Shown here: one piece after another, positions 1 through 12,702 of the stretch | Numbering within the stretch: position 1 is the first letter of the stretch | How the letters are laid out: the number at the start of each line of letters is the position of its first letter | From: Pseudocercospora fijiensis CIRAD86 | Lineage: Eukaryota; Ascomycota; Dothideomycetes; Mycosphaerellales; Mycosphaerellaceae | DNA length: 64,000 nucleotides | Assembly: GCF_000340215.1 (NCBI RefSeq) | Contig: NW_006921532.1 | Location: forward strand, 3,671,126-3,735,125 | Reading direction: 5' to 3' | Made by a program: the position numbers and the translations under genes | The notes under the pieces: generated by a model | What the model saw: the letters and a program-made list of their open reading frames with translations, nothing else | What the model was told of the DNA's origin: nothing | Databases searched by the model: none

Positions 1-933
1 TCTACGGCACCCAGCGCTTCTGCCGTCCTTTTGTCTGGCCTTACTGTATCTCACTGTTCTCTCATTCTCGGGGCAGATGATCACGTATTTGATTGCATTA
101 GGACTGTCTTCGGGCCTCATCGGTGGTCTTCGCGGCATTTCGGCACTGTTTGAGCTATCAGCGACCTGGATAGCACCAAGAGTCATTTCTAGGATCGGAT
201 CCATTCGCGCTGGTAGTTGGTTCATCAACTGGGAAATTATCTGCGTCGTAATTGCTTGCGCCTTCTTCTGGCTGGATTATGGTCTAACGATTGCTGCGAT
301 TGGCACTGTCAGTGCCGTAATAGCAAGCCGAATTGGGCTCTGGGGGTTTGACCTCAGTGCCCAAATCATCATTCAAGAGGTAGGCCACAGCCGTCAGTCA
401 TTCAAAGCTATCAGTGCTCACTTGGCAACAGGAGGTGGAAGAACGATATCGCGGAACGTTTTCAAGCCAAGAGTTTGCGCTCCAGAACATCTTCGAAATG
501 CTGGCCTTCGCTAGCACGATTGTCTTCCCTGATCCGGGTCATTTCAAGTATCCGGCTACAATGACTGCAGGTAAGGGCCTCACCTGGAGAAGACATTTCT
601 GGTTCGTCGTTAATGCTTCTGAAATATAGGTGCTGTTGGCCTCGCGGGAGTTCTGTACGCAGCATTTGTGCGTTCGCGAAGGGGTCACTTGATTCATCTC
701 TCTCGCTGCATCGACCGCGACAGCAGGAACAAGGTATTTGTTCATACATACTCATTGATCGTGGCGTAGCTGACCTCATGTAGGATCACCACCACTGGTG
801 GACGAGAGTGCCGAATGAAGAGAATGCAGATGAGCAGAATGCGGATGAGGATGATGTTGGACAAGCAACAGCTGCTAATAATAGGCAGTATAGCACGCTC
901 TCCGCACCAAATCACTCAGTCTCGTCCCATTGA
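1..933 (+). CDS. Ferroportin (SLC40A) iron exporter, C-terminal half, 5' end outside window
   Basis: Ferroportins export ferrous iron across a membrane. I splice exons <2..379, 432..570, 630..733 and 784..933; all three introns are GT-AG and keep frame. The reading frame is already open at base 2, so the gene starts upstream of the window. The first exon encodes hydrophobic helices with family-like motifs such as LLYLTVLSFSG, GLRGISALFE and SRIGLWGFDLSAQ (compare RIGLWSFDL in animal ferroportin). A further membrane-like segment follows (GAVGLAGVLYAAFV). The C-terminal tail is hydrophilic and rich in Asn, Asp and Glu, with a HHHWW stretch that could touch metal (speculative). Family assignment is firm; substrate and membrane are inferred from the family. 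The next gene starts 259 bp downstream on the same strand. Confidence 0.85.
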
Positions 934-1192
934 AGCCCGCAACTCGAAAGCATGCGCAAGTGTATGACAGCCTATTATGCCCCACTTCGATGCATAAGGA
1001 GCTATCCAACATAGCAGCTAGGCCGAGCGGAGTGTTCTTTGCGCATATAACAGTGCCATCAATCATGAAAGATTGTGACTAGCGCTGACATTGACAGTGT
1101 CACTTCTTCAGTGTCACTTCTTCTGTCCTCGCCCATCTCTTTGATCTCCATCTGATCTTCCCCCAGATTTGCAACCACATTCAAAAGACTTC

Positions 1193-2001
1193 ATGGCAGC
1201 TAACCTAGGCCTGCTTTTCGTGACGTCTCACATCCTACCGACCTCACATATCACTCCAGAGCAGTACGATAACTTTTACAACAATGAGCATCTTCCAGAC
1301 GTCTTGGACTCTGGTCTCAGCGGCTCGCGGCGGGTAGCACTTCGCTACAAGAACAGCAACCCAGAAGCCGCAGATCCATATTTAGCCCTGTACCCAACAG
1401 AATCCACGTCCTCCCTCTGGTCAGGCACAGGCGCCTCAGACATACTCAAAAGTCTACAGCAAAACTCAACAGCCAAGACGCTCGACAACGTCGATGTTTA
1501 CACCATTGCCAACTTCGGGCCTCGTTTGTACGAGAAGATCCAAACGTATGAAGCATACAGCCATGAGAATGACACTGGCAAGGATCGTGGTCGAACCATG
1601 GTTTGTATTGCTATGGAGCCTGGAGACGAGGCTGATTTTGAAGATTGGTATCGGAAGCAGCATCTAGATATGATGGCCATGTGTGAAGGTTATCTGAGAT
1701 GTACTAGATACAGGAGGCTAGATGGGCAGAGTCCGAGGTATCTGGCTTTGCATGAGTATTCTTGTAAGCCAGAAGATTTGCCTGTGGAGCAGGTCAAGCA
1801 GATCGTTGCGACAGAGTGTAAGTTAGGCCGACTTGGTCTCATAGTAGAAATACGGATCTGATGTGCCTCATGTTTCCAGTTTCTGGACTCTGCTGACAAG
1901 TACTGATAGGGTCGAAGAAGATCCTCGAAGAGGCCAAAGTTTTTCACAGGGACGTCTATGAATTAGCGTACGTCGCTGGTCATGCCGAGCTGAAGCTGTA
2001 G
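1193..2001 (+). CDS. EthD-like / dimeric alpha-beta barrel protein
   Basis: Two exons, 1193..1817 and 1910..2001, give 238 aa; the intron starts gtaagt and ends gatag. The start is the ATG at 1193; the frame could extend to a TTG at 1169 but no ATG lies there. The protein has two related halves, each resembling a ferredoxin-like EthD module: an N-terminal YDNFYNNEHLPD and a central FEDWYRKQHLDMM, the paired Tyr/His pattern seen in EthD-type proteins. The spliced C-terminus continues with a WSKKILEEAKVF segment typical of these fungal proteins. EthD-fold proteins are found in oxidative degradation and secondary metabolism, but no specific reaction can be assigned. There is no signal peptide or membrane segment. 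It lies next to the ferroportin gene with no evident functional link. Confidence 0.75.
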
Positions 2002-2745
2002 TCTATGGGCCTGGGGTGAATTGAAGTCTAAGACGTGGAATGTGGGAAGCAAGAGATGTCGCCATATCCAACAGACGACGCGACTCTGGCTGATTTCATC
2101 CTTTCACGTACCAGAAGATCACCAAAAGAACCAGTCCGGATTCATCCCTATGCGCGGCTGCAAGTCGAACGCGCCAGCTTCCCATCTTGTGATCGCCATC
2201 CATGCCATCGCGAAACAGCCGATGGTCATGGCAAGGTATTGCTAGATCTTCATTTGACGCTCTTCTCCTGTCTTACCCCGAGGCAAGGCTTGGTCTTGAG
2301 TAGCCGGCATCTTGCGTGTTGCACATGTCTTGCGGCAGCTTATCTGGAGGTCTTGTCTTCGATGATAATTGAGCCCCTCTCATCTTCGATTGTCTCACTT
2401 CTCGGCGGTTTTCGCGGTTTTCGGGAGTGGCTTCGGCTGAGGTGGAGCTGTAGTTCTCACAGGTATCGAGATCGAGTTCGCGCTAGGGCAAAAAGTCCAT
2501 AACGACGCAAGTCTGTCCACGAGTGGTGCCGACATATCTTGATGTTCGTCTTCTTGATCGATGATGGTTGTGAAATTGCTTCAAAACTTGCCGTCGTTTG
2601 CAGCTTATATTTGGGACCACCGCATGTACAATTGCGTGATCGATGATTTCTAAAGGTTGCAGGGCTAGCCTGTAAGACCCTGCATATTCTTACATGCAAA
2701 AGGGTCGGGATTGCCGGGGTGGGTCCACCACCTACCTCTCGGAAT
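2002..2745. other. Intergenic stretch before the transposon island
   Basis: About 740 bases of balanced composition with no supportable gene. The open frames here (for example 2035-2502 on plus and 2457-2768 on minus) lack recognisable domains. Composition changes abruptly at about 2745-2760, where TpA-rich, CpA-poor sequence starts. Confidence 0.6.
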
Positions 2746-2794
2746 TTAGTATAGCACTCAGATAGCAATTATTATGCCATTTTCTTAGCAAACT

Positions 2795-4930
2795 ATGCCC
2801 TCTAAAGCTTTAGATAATTCCGTAGGATATACCTTATCGTCGCTACTACCTAATTGCCCCCCTAGGTTAGATTTAGTATATCCGAAGAGTAGGTTTAGCC
2901 TCGCTGCCCTTGCCTAAGCAGCTTTTAACTAATTGTCGGCAGTCGAGCTACTACCTAAGACCTAATATATACTAGAAGACCTTGTCGACGCCTTATAATA
3001 TATCGAAGATATATAGGCTTGTAATCTAGTAGTAGTAGTACTACAAAGGGATAAAGAACGGTCGGCTAAAGAGCTATATACTATAGATTTACTAGGTGCC
3101 GACCCCTTCCGTATACCGAGTATAGTAAATAAGGAGGAAGAAGAAGAAGAAGAAGAAGAAGAAGAAGAGATAGAAAGAATAAAGTAGAGGTAGAAGCTAG
3201 TAGATAGTATACTATCGAATACGTAAGTATAGATACCTACTCTACTACCGAGTACGTAGGTTAGTATCTAAGGGAAGACTCTTTCTTAGAAGGGCTAGAA
3301 ACTAGCTAAAACTAGCGCTAAGACAAAGACTAATTCCCGCTTAAAGGCACTAGTTACTTAGCGGAAGAGTACTAGTAATATAAAGGGCGCAAAGTTAAAA
3401 GTAAAGGGGTCGAAGGGGTTAGAGTCGTAGGCTTCGTAGAAGCGCAAACGATCGGCGGCTACTAAACAACTACGCAACGCCGCTAATATACTAAACGACG
3501 CGCTAAATAATGCTTAAAGTGCACCTAATAGACCTCTAAGTAACTAGGATAAAATTAGTATAGCAGTTATCGAGAAACGTATATACAAATCTATACCTAC
3601 TAGTAAGCAATCCGATACTTAACCCCCTCTACCTTCTACGGCCTCTTAACCGCTATTAGCTAAGATTTGTTATAAGACGCTCTTTATATATAATAAGGCT
3701 AAATAGGTAGGCATATAGACTACTATATACAAAGGCGACGTAGATATAATAGCTAAGTTTATTCGTACTACTAAACAGAGCGCTAGAGACTATACAGACA
3801 AGTGTAGAATATAGTGCTATTTTATTAATCGAGAGGCTATTATCGAGGCTGTAAAACACGGCTCTTCGAAGGAAGCCGATCCTATTTAATTTAATAATAT
3901 TAAGGACCTTCTATATATCGATAAGATAATATAGTATTATACTGCAATAAAGCGATTAGTTACTATTATTATTAGCGAGAGTTGGTGTAGCAAGGCTACT
4001 ATATTACTTAATTCGGACGATGCGGACCTTATTAAATCGGACTAAGACAAGCTACCTACTATATAGAAGGAAAAGGGCATTAAGTTAACTCGTAACGCTA
4101 ACGAGAAGACTATCGCTACTTATAAGGAGTTACGATAGGTCTATAAGACACTCCTAGCCAAGTTTTATTGTCCTAACTTGCAGTGTACTAATAATAAGAC
4201 CTTAGGTGTTATTAGTTGCTATATATAGCATAATAGGACCTATTATTTTATTATAGCTTTATACCTCGAGGAATAGCGCGAGTCTATTGCCGTAGGCACT
4301 GCTATAATCGATAATATGCTAGGCTCTCTTATTAGTACTATTATTAAGAACTATACCGACAGATTGCGTAGTAAGAAGAAGCAACAGTCGAGTTAAGAGG
4401 CACCTCCGACAATGCTATAGTATAGTCTAATACTACTATTTAATCCGTATACTATACCGCCTAGCTTCTCGTTCCCTTAGATAATGCCTTAACTAGCTTA
4501 GCTTAATCCACCTCCGCCGCTAAATCTACGCTCTTCGCCGATAATTAAAAGCAGGGCTGCTATTCTAAATAGGTTAAAGTACGTGCCGCCGTACTGCGAC
4601 TAGCTTGCAAAGAGGCATCCGGAAATAAAGGCGGCAATTGCTAAGGCGAAGCCTTATATTAAGGAGGGCTTCTAGACACTGCAAATAATAAAGAAGGACC
4701 CGGATACAGACCTAGCGGTTAATATGCTACTATTTAGACTGCGTAAGAAGATAAGGGAAGACATAAAGATATATATAAATGCTATAGAGTGTAGTAATAT
4801 TGTATTAGAAGATAAAGAGGCAGCGAAGGAGAATAATAGTGCTAATGCTACTACCGAAGACGAGACTAACGACGAGCTATAAGCTATATAGTAGTTAAAC
4901 CGGCTTTAACACTTTAGCTTAGTCTATATT
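2795..4930 (+). pseudogene. RIP-decayed long open frame of unknown family (about 700 codons)
   Basis: From the ATG at 2795, one frame stays readable for about 2.1 kb if TAG and TAA are taken as RIP-converted Gln or Trp codons. I saw no TGA and no need for frameshifts in the parts translated. The product would have a neutral N-terminus, an acidic run of Glu from a GAA repeat near 3137-3168, a Lys/Arg-rich basic region (about 3390-3480), a segment with CPNLQC at about 4170, a proline-rich linker (about 4500) and a charged helical C-terminus. The frame fades into TpA-rich sequence after about 4930. I recognise no transposase, polymerase or capsid motif. It could be the internal gene of an uncharacterised mobile element or a duplicated host gene caught by RIP. 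Confidence 0.5.
3137..3168 (+). repeat. (GAA)n microsatellite
   Basis: About ten GAA units inside the decayed open frame, in phase, encoding a Glu run. Confidence 0.9.
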
Positions 4931-5699
4931 TAACTATAACCGTTAGAAAAATTCCGGCTATATATAAGAAGCATCTTTAAGTAGTATATATTTATATAGG
5001 ATATATAAATTAATTAGTATCCTTTAAATGTAGTATATTCTAACTATACGATCGATATTAGTAATACTATAGACTAATACCGGAGGTCGCTCGGACTCGC
5101 TTCGCGGGGTCGGCGAAACTCTCGGTTATTCTAGCGGCAAAACCGAGCTAGCTTTATATACTAAGAACACTATATAATACTATTCTCTTTATACAAATAA
5201 AGGCGGCATCTTTCCGGATAGTACCGTCGGTATATTATAAAAAAAAATAAAGCTAATCGGATGCGTAGTTGTTTAGTAATATAAATATATTAGCTAGAGT
5301 CGGCTTGCAGACTAGATGTCGGACCTCTAACTCTAGCTCGAGGGTCGAGCGACTTTACGAATTCGAGGAAATTCTATAGTCGGCTTTATAACATAATAAC
5401 TATATATCCGATTAACGTTATTCTTTTTTTAAAATGCACTAGACAAGCTAGTTTCTACGATAGGAAAAAAATTAATTAATAGTAGTTAGTATAAGGGAAT
5501 GCGCTAAACAGTATAACCGAATCGGGTAGAACGCTAAACTAAGCTCGGAGCTTGCCGGCTTTCCGTGCGGGTATAAAGACATAGCTTAGTAGTAGAGTCT
5601 ATATAGCGGTAATAGCGATAGCGAGCAGGTTTTAACTATATAACGACTATAACGATAAGATTTTTATATCGCTATATAGCGCCGACTGCGACGATTTAT
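4931..5699. other. Unassigned RIP-degraded sequence
   Basis: TpA-rich sequence between the decayed frame on the left and the Tc1/mariner remnant on the right. It has a more GC-rich patch near 5089-5150 with many CG dinucleotides. I found no coding motif and could not place the outer terminal inverted repeat of the mariner element here. Confidence 0.4.
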
Positions 5700-6183
5700 T
5701 TAGTATAGATATCTTATATAGAAGTATACTATATAGTGCGTATCTCTTAGTATAGTGTTTCTAGCATATAATAGTCCTTAAATATAGCAATATAGTCGAC
5801 CCCTCTTACCTATTCTCGGTAACTAACCTTTAAGAACTCCTTAAACTTAACTTGCTACTCTTTATTACTATACTTTAGTATTAACTTCTAGTTACGGCGT
5901 ATCTAGTGCTTTAGCAAGTAGAAGCTCTTCTCGATTGGTATATAATTAGGCGAATACGGCGGTAAGAATAGTACTCGTATACCTACCTCGCGATAGAGGG
6001 TAGTAATATACTCGCGACTATAGGTCGCGCAGTTATCTATTAATAATACCGACTAAGGCACTAGATACCGACCTATCTTCGGTAGTACGTATATCTATAA
6101 CTATAGTAGGAAGTCTACTATCTTTATACTGCCCTACTTAATAAGAGGGTCCTTAAGATACCTACGAGACGTATATACCGGCA
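5700..6183 (-). pseudogene. Tc1/mariner transposase, C-terminal half (split by E1)
   Basis: On the minus strand this encodes the second half of a DDE transposase. The second catalytic Asp is in the LLIDNCAT motif (about 6030) and the Glu is in LPPYSPN followed two residues later by PIE (about 5945), the classic Tc1/mariner block. I count 34 residues between that Asp and the Glu, a DD34E spacing. Several TAG/TAA codons interrupt the frame at likely Gln or Trp positions, so it is dead. The frame stops exactly at the E1 insertion; the missing N-terminal half resumes at 20333 beyond E1. Joining the flanks without E1 and one TSD restores a continuous frame across the junction, which shows one transposon was split rather than two separate relics. 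Confidence 0.85.
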
Positions 6184-6188
6184 ATAAC
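6184..6188. repeat. Target site duplication of E1, left copy (ATAAC)
   Basis: ATAAC lies directly outside the TG end of the left LTR and is repeated at 20328-20332 directly outside the CA end of the right LTR. Five bases is normal for Ty3/gypsy integrase. Confidence 0.88.
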
Positions 6189-6385
6189 TGTAAGAAGGGT
6201 TATATTAGCAGGTAGATAGGGTGTAGGTAAATTAGTGTAGTATTCGATAGAGATCTAAAAGGAGAGGGAGGAAGGCAGGCAAGTTGGCCTAACGCCAAGC
6301 GCCAAGCCCTGCCTAAGGCACCGAGACCCCGGCTTCACTTAGCCTAACTATATGCTAATTACGTGTAGCCTCTTTAGCCCTAATA
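6189..6385 (-). repeat. E1 3' LTR (left copy, 197 bp)
   Basis: It begins TGTAAGAAGG and ends CCCTAATA, the terminal CA having become TA. It aligns without gaps to 20131-20327, with 13 transitions and no transversion by hand count. Confidence 0.9.
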
Positions 6386-6400
6386 TACGCTTCCCTTCTA
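6386..6400 (-). other. E1 polypurine tract
   Basis: On the minus (sense) strand, AGAAGGGAAGCG lies immediately inside the 3' LTR, where the primer for plus-strand DNA synthesis should be. Confidence 0.65.
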
Positions 6401-7640
6401 AAGGCCGCGCCCTCGTAGCCTATCAATTTCGACCTCTATTACTACTAACTTAGCAAGTCTAATAGACTGCTTAGCTCGCGCTAAATTAAACACTTAACTA
6501 CCTAATTATATAACTATATTAAACCTCACTTTCTAATATAACGTCTAACTCTAACTGCGCTATCCTTGTATACAATAAAGTAAAGGGATATAAAGCTATA
6601 AGAATTAAGGGCCGTCGACTAATTACAATACGAGCGCGTCTTCCCTGCTATAATAGGTAGACGTACGAGGTATTGTAGCCCTACCTCCGCTCTAAGTAAT
6701 ATCGTACCGAGTTCTTTACGTCTACTCTTAAAAGACCTAGCTATGTCCGCTTCCGAGGGTTGTTCTTATTATTACGAGGGATTGTTCTTATTATTACGAG
6801 GGCTATTGTTTACTATCGTAGTTTTACTAGCCTAAATTAGTTAGGTTTAGCAGCCTTTAAGTGTCAACCTATTATATCTTTTTAAAAAACTCAGTTCTTC
6901 TAGTTTCTATAGGTAAAGGCTATTATAAGTGCAGTAGTAGAGGTTCGCCTCGCTTAAAGGGTCGGAAAGATCGAGGAGTAACCTATTGTCCGTAAGATCG
7001 ACCCTAGCTAGCTTAGCTCTATAGTTTTGCCCTCGGTTAGTTAGTCTATTAGTCGCTTAATCTTTTAAGCGGCTTAAAGTTTTAATCAAAGTTTTGATTA
7101 AAAGCGCCTTAAAGCCTTAATATAGGTAAGGTTAACAATAGTAGCGACTAGGTAATGTTAATAATAGCGGCGCTAGTCGTCTTAGCGCTAACTTTACCTT
7201 CTTCTAATTTCCTTCTTTAACTAACAACAACTCGGCAATACCGTTACTAATATAGCTATGTCCCTCCTTTCTTAAATAGCAATACACCTCCGCAACACCG
7301 TTACTAATATAGCCGCGCCGGCTATCTTCTAATATACCGTTATTCGTACGCGCGCGCGCGCATTCTCGTCGATTGCCTAGGCCTCGAGGCCCCGGTAGAA
7401 TAAAGGAACAAGAGATAGAGTCTTTAAAAGAGCAGTAACTAATTAACGCGTCGTAGCGCGCTTATTAATACTCGGTACGCGTTTACTATAGTAGTATAGT
7501 CTTATTGTCTCTCGTTGCTAACAATTGCTTGTAGCTGATTAGTTAGCTAATAGTACCCCGGGGGTAGCATTAATCCTAGGCCTTAATAGTAACATTATAA
7601 GCTTTTAGCCTTCTTCTTGTTCTTTACGCTAGTCTAATAC
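6401..7640. other. E1 3' untranslated region between chromodomain and 3' LTR
   Basis: About 1.2 kb of RIP-degraded sequence with no domain I recognise. It contains a short tandem duplication around 6755-6805 (units with TTGTTCTTATTATTACGAGG), a CG run near 7349-7360 and a repeated ACCGTTACTAATATAG block near 7240 and 7300. Confidence 0.5.
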
Positions 7641-10600
7641 TTATCTAACAACTCGGTTATGTCCTTAAAGGAACCTTTAGCTTCCTATAAGTCCTATTTA
7701 GGTAAATAGCCTTGCTACCTTAATAGGTACTCCTTCTTGCCTTGTCTAGTCCGGTGCTTTAGGATACGTTCTACAGACTATAGTTCTTCACTATTAGCTA
7801 GTATATCCTCGGATTTAGCAGGTGCTTTATCCCCTTCGCGCAGGTAGTACGGCTTGAGGAGGGATACATAGAAGGTATTATAGATAGTATAATAAGGTAG
7901 AAGCTATAACTAATAGGCCTAGGTGCCCCTAGGTTCTCGGATACGGAAAGGGCTAATGTACCTTAGTGCGAGTTTGGGCCTTGTTTTACTATTAGGCGAG
8001 GGGTGTTTGCGGATACGGAGGTTCTTCGTGCTAAGCATAACTAGGTCGCCTTACTTAAAGGTTATTAGAAGGTAGTGTTTATTATAGTAGGCCTTCTAAT
8101 AGGCCTAGGCCTTTGCTAGTTTGTTAGCTATCTTAGCGTGAATTTCTCGCATCTTTTAAACTCTCTTAATAGCCGCTAGTGTCTTAGGTTGACCCGCTTC
8201 CCTTTCCTTACGCTCGGCCTCGAGCGATAGGGGGTCTTATAGCAGCGCAGGGTTGCTTCCTATTATAGCGAAATAAGGCGACACCTTAGTAGATAAGTAG
8301 ACACTGTTGTTGTATACGAATTCGGCTAGTTATAGGAGATTAACCTAGTTATTAGGGTTCTCATTAATGTAGCTGCGCAGGTACTGCTATAGCGTAGCAT
8401 TCTGCCTTTCGGTCTAACTATCTGTTTGTAGATAGAATGCTATAGACAGGCGATGCTTAAGTCTCAGCTATAGGCAAATCTCACTCTAATAATAAGATGT
8501 AAATGTCGAGCCTCGGTTAGAGACTATCCCTTTAGGGGTCCCCTAATAGGTATAGAAGATGTTGTTCTACAGCGCTTCTGCTATATTAATAGCAGTCTAA
8601 TCTTTCCGCGCCGGGATGTATCGGGCGCCCTTAGTAAACCGGTCTATAACGACTAGGATAGCGTTAAAGATGTCTTTGCTTCCTCTTCGCTTAGTAGGGG
8701 GAAGACCTATAATAAAATCTATTGTAAGCTCTACAAATGGCTTATAAGGGATTAGTAATAAGGACAACTCGCTAAAAGGCTAATGCTTTAGTGCCTTAAC
8801 ACGTTAATATACGGCACACGTGTTTACGTAGTCCTTTATATCCCGCTTACTATTTAGCTAGTAGTATATGCGCGATAGTAGCTCGTGCGACCTCTCTATA
8901 CTATAGTAACCGGCAAGCTTACTATTATAGTGTCGCTTAAGAAGTTCTTGTCTAATCGATTATTTAGCAGGGACATAGTATCTGCCCTTAAACCTTAAGT
9001 AACCTTTGTCGTCGATCGACTAATTACTCTTACTAGATCGAGTCTTTCGCCTACTTACAAGCTTGTCTATACGTTTAGCAGCAAAGGCGTCCCTCTGCTA
9101 AGCCCGTAATAGCTTATCTATAAACGATTAACTATCCCTATCTGCAAGGTTATTTAATAGTACCCTCGCTATTAAACGAGGTACGCATTATATATATCTA
9201 ATAGCACTAGCAGCTAGATTAACTGTATTAGTACTTTAATCGCTATTACTATATATAGCGATATCGACTAGGGAGTTATTATAACTTCTCCTATCTATGT
9301 CCTTAGCTCTTACCTTAATACGCACTATTAATATAGCAAGAGTATTAACATGCTTTAAGCCGTCGCGGAGTCCGGTAAGCCGCTTATCCTACGCTTGCTT
9401 ATTAACAATACGGGCTATAGCAATCTTATGCTGCAGGGTTGGAAACAAAGAATTAATATATTAGGTTTCGCCGTCGTAATTAGGTCGCCTCGATAGGCTA
9501 TTAGCAGGGTTGCTTACGCCTAGCCGATGTAATATATCAAAATTAAACCTAGCGAGGTAGACGGCCTATCTAGCCTATCGACCTATAACCCTAGTAACCT
9601 TAGTAATACTACGGAGGTTGTTATAGTCTGTATAGACCTATATCGTATATTAGGCCCTATCGAGGTAATGCCTCTAATGCTTAAAGGCCTCGACAATAGC
9701 TAAGAGCTCTTGCTCGTAGGTCTCGTAGCGACGCTTAGCATTAATTATCTTTCTCGAGAAGAAGGTAATCGGGTGCTAGTAGTAGTTACTGTCTAACTGC
9801 TAAGACATTATAGCTAATATAGCGAACTGTAAAGCGTTAGTCTCAATTCGGATCTGCTTGTTTAGTACAAAATAGTATAACAAAGGGACTTTAGTAAAGC
9901 GCTTCTTTAAACCGTTAAAAGCGGCTTGTGCTCTATTAGTCTATTTAAACTCTCTAGTAGGATTGGCCTTGGTTTTAGTAAGCTTAGTTAGGGGCATTAT
10001 ATGCCGTAAATAGCCCTTAATAAATCGGCGGTAGAAGTTAGTAAAACCGAGGAACGACTATAGCTCCTTAATTAACGTAGGAATAGGCTATTTAGTAATA
10101 GTTTTGATCCGATTAGGATTAGCCTTAATACCCTTAGTTAATACGAGGAAGCCGAGGAATAATACCTCCTTAGTAGCAAAGGTGTATTTAGAAGGCTTAC
10201 AATACAAGCTATAGGCTCGCAGGCGGTCGAGGACCTTGCGTACTATAGCCTAGTGTTCCGCAATATTAGGAGAGTATATATAAACTAGGATGTTATCTAG
10301 GTAAACTATATAGAGGTAATCTAATAGGCCTAATAGGGCCCGATTGATATAGGACTAGAATGTAGCAGGGGTATTAGCTAGCCTAAATAGCATAACTAAG
10401 TACTTAAAATAGCTATAGCGAGTATAAAAGGCTGTCTTCTATTCATCGCCCTTACGAATGCGGATACGGTAGTACGCATCCTTAATGTCTAATATAGTAT
10501 AGTAGTAGGCACTAGAAAGGCGGTCGAGAGTCTTATTAATAAGAGGAAGTGGACAGCGATCTTTAATAGTAACAGCGTTAAGCCTACGATAATCGATATA

Positions 10601-12697
10601 GAGGCGCAGGCTACTATCCTTCTTTAGCACGAAGAGGATAGGTGCACTAGTAGGGCTGTTACTATATCGAATGCGACTATTAGCTAGGTTTTCCTCTAGG
10701 TACTTACGCAATACAGCAAGCTCTCGTTTACTAAGGTTGTAGAGGGGACTAAAAGGAACCTCTTTGCCCTCTATAATATTAATCTTATAATCCGTCTCCT
10801 TAAATATAGGCAACGTCGATACTAGGTAGTATTTAAACACATTAATATAGGTCTCTCGAATAGGTTCTAGTATACGCTTAAGCTGTTTAGGATCTATGCT
10901 ATTAGGGGGCACTAGTTCATCGTTATTACTACCGAGCAGGTCGGCAGTTAGATTAGCGGAGGCAGGAGTTAGGTTGCTAATAAATAGGACCCTAATATTA
11001 TTAGGACACTCGCTAATATCGATGTGTTTAATGTCCTCTTTCCTAGCGATTCTAAATCGCTATTATTAACTGCCTAAGTCTATAACTATAGCATAGTACT
11101 TAAGAACAGGGTTGCTAATAACAATCTTAGATAGGAGGCTATCTATGTCTACTGCGTAGGCAGTAAAGTTTAGTAGGCGCTTATTACCGAGGTCGTCTCT
11201 TAGAACTATAGGAATATAATAGGCTCTATAGGTCAAGTGCCGAGCGTTATTAAACTAAGCAAGGGTTAGTAGGTTAGTCCTCGGCAGTTGTCGAAGGTCT
11301 AATTGCTTAGCTAGGCGATAGCTAATAAGGGCGCTAACTGAATTCCCGGGGTCTAGTATAACCTTTGCCTTATAGTTAGTATCGGGCCTAGATATAAGAC
11401 AGGTACGTATAATAGCTAGTACAATATCGATAGTCTTACGCCGCATAAGGCTAACAGTTAGTGCGGCGCTTACTCTTTTTTCGAAGGTTAGCCTATAGGG
11501 GTAGCGTTAGCTGCTAAAAGGTGCTTTCGGTGTTTAGCGGTAGTACGGTCGACTCGGGCCTAGTCTCGGGGCCTATTATATTAGCCTAGTAAATAAGTGG
11601 TGCTATTACAATTGAAGCACTTGTATCTAGTTAGGGCACCGCTAGGTCCGCTCGAATTAGTGCTAGAATTAGATGAACGATTAGGGGTATATAGAAATAA
11701 GCCCCTTCCTTGTCCTCTTCCTCGCTAGGGGTTTCTACCGCGGTATCGGCCCCTACCTCTTCTACGTTAGTAGTCGTTGCTGTTTCTATTATTAGCAGCG
11801 TTCGTTTAGGGAGTACTTCCTTAGTTTCCTCCGCGGCTACTACGGTTGCTACGGTTAGTACTAGTTAGTCGGATCCTCGATTCTAGTCGTTACTAGAGCT
11901 AAATAGCCCGTTCGGCTGTTTCTACTTCGACTATGAATTAAATGCGTATTAGGTTAGCCTATTTAAACACACGGCGGCGGTCTAATTTAAGGACCAGTTC
12001 CTACCTTAGTTTAGGTCGTATCTCAGATATCTAGATAGAGTCGGTCTTAGGTAGCAAATTATCCTTAAGGGTCTTTAGATAGGCCTCGAAGGATCGAGAG
12101 GTTTAGTCGGCCTTTTGTTTAGTACGTAGGTATTAGTCTTAGGCGTATTATTGCCTTAGTATAGGGTTTCTAAGGGTGTCTAGCATAATGGTCTTATAGT
12201 CTTGCTACTAAATAGCGGTCTAGTCGTAAAGGGAATTAAAATAGTTATCCTATATACGCTTTAGGTCGCTATTAATGTACTGCATAGCGTATACGACTAA
12301 GGAATAGTCGTCTAGTAGCGCTCTTAGTGCGTTACGCTAGTTGAGCTTACAGTTACGAATATAGTCGTTGTACTGCTTTCGGCTAGAGCTATTAAATACG
12401 GTATAGTCCTTAAGTTTAGCATCCTTCTTCTAGACTAGAACTAATAGCGAGGAAGGCTCTACTATCGGCTTAGTATTAGTTGTTAGGGCCTCCTAAAGGC
12501 GGCGAATCTCGAGGAGATTATCCTTTAGCTATTGTTCTTAACGTAGAGCAGTAAGCCTGTTTTAGGTAGCTTCTTAAAGTCTCGCTACTAGCTAGGGCCT
12601 AAAGGCTAGCTAGCTATATCGTCGATTGATAATGTTGTTAAGAATGTCGTTAACAGGCAATTCTAGATCGTTACCTAGAATTACAGGTTCCTCTTTA
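7641..12697 (-). pseudogene. E1 gag-pol remnant (gag C-terminus to chromodomain)
   Basis: Read from right to left on the minus strand. Gag C-terminus is 12697 to about 11900, with a zinc knuckle CFNC near 11620. The protease has LDPGNSVSALIS near 11340. The reverse transcriptase (about 10910-10260) has [25 protein letters not shown] and YLDNILVY; the last is the YLDD box with its second Asp changed to Asn, as RIP would do. RNase H follows at about 9760-9480 with YEQELLAIVEAFK. The integrase zinc-binding domain is at about 8960-8770 and its catalytic core at 8740-8240. A chromodomain lies at about 7800-7655 with SVERILKHRTRQGKKEYL. Many in-frame TAG/TAA codons break it. Chromodomains direct integration to marked chromatin in related elements. 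Confidence 0.88.
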
Positions 12698-12702
12698 GCG
12701 GG
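12698..12702. repeat. Target site duplication of E2, left copy (GCGGG)
   Basis: GCGGG directly precedes the TG of the left E2 LTR and recurs at 19701-19705 directly after the right E2 LTR. Confidence 0.88.

Noticed and set aside
1169..1192. N-terminal extension of the EthD-like protein from a TTG
   Set aside because: The ATG at 1193 is the first ATG in frame and gives the usual family start.
2035..2768. Open frames on plus (2035-2502) and minus (2457-2768)
   Set aside because: No recognisable domain, Cys/Arg-rich random-looking translation, and the minus frame runs into the RIP boundary.
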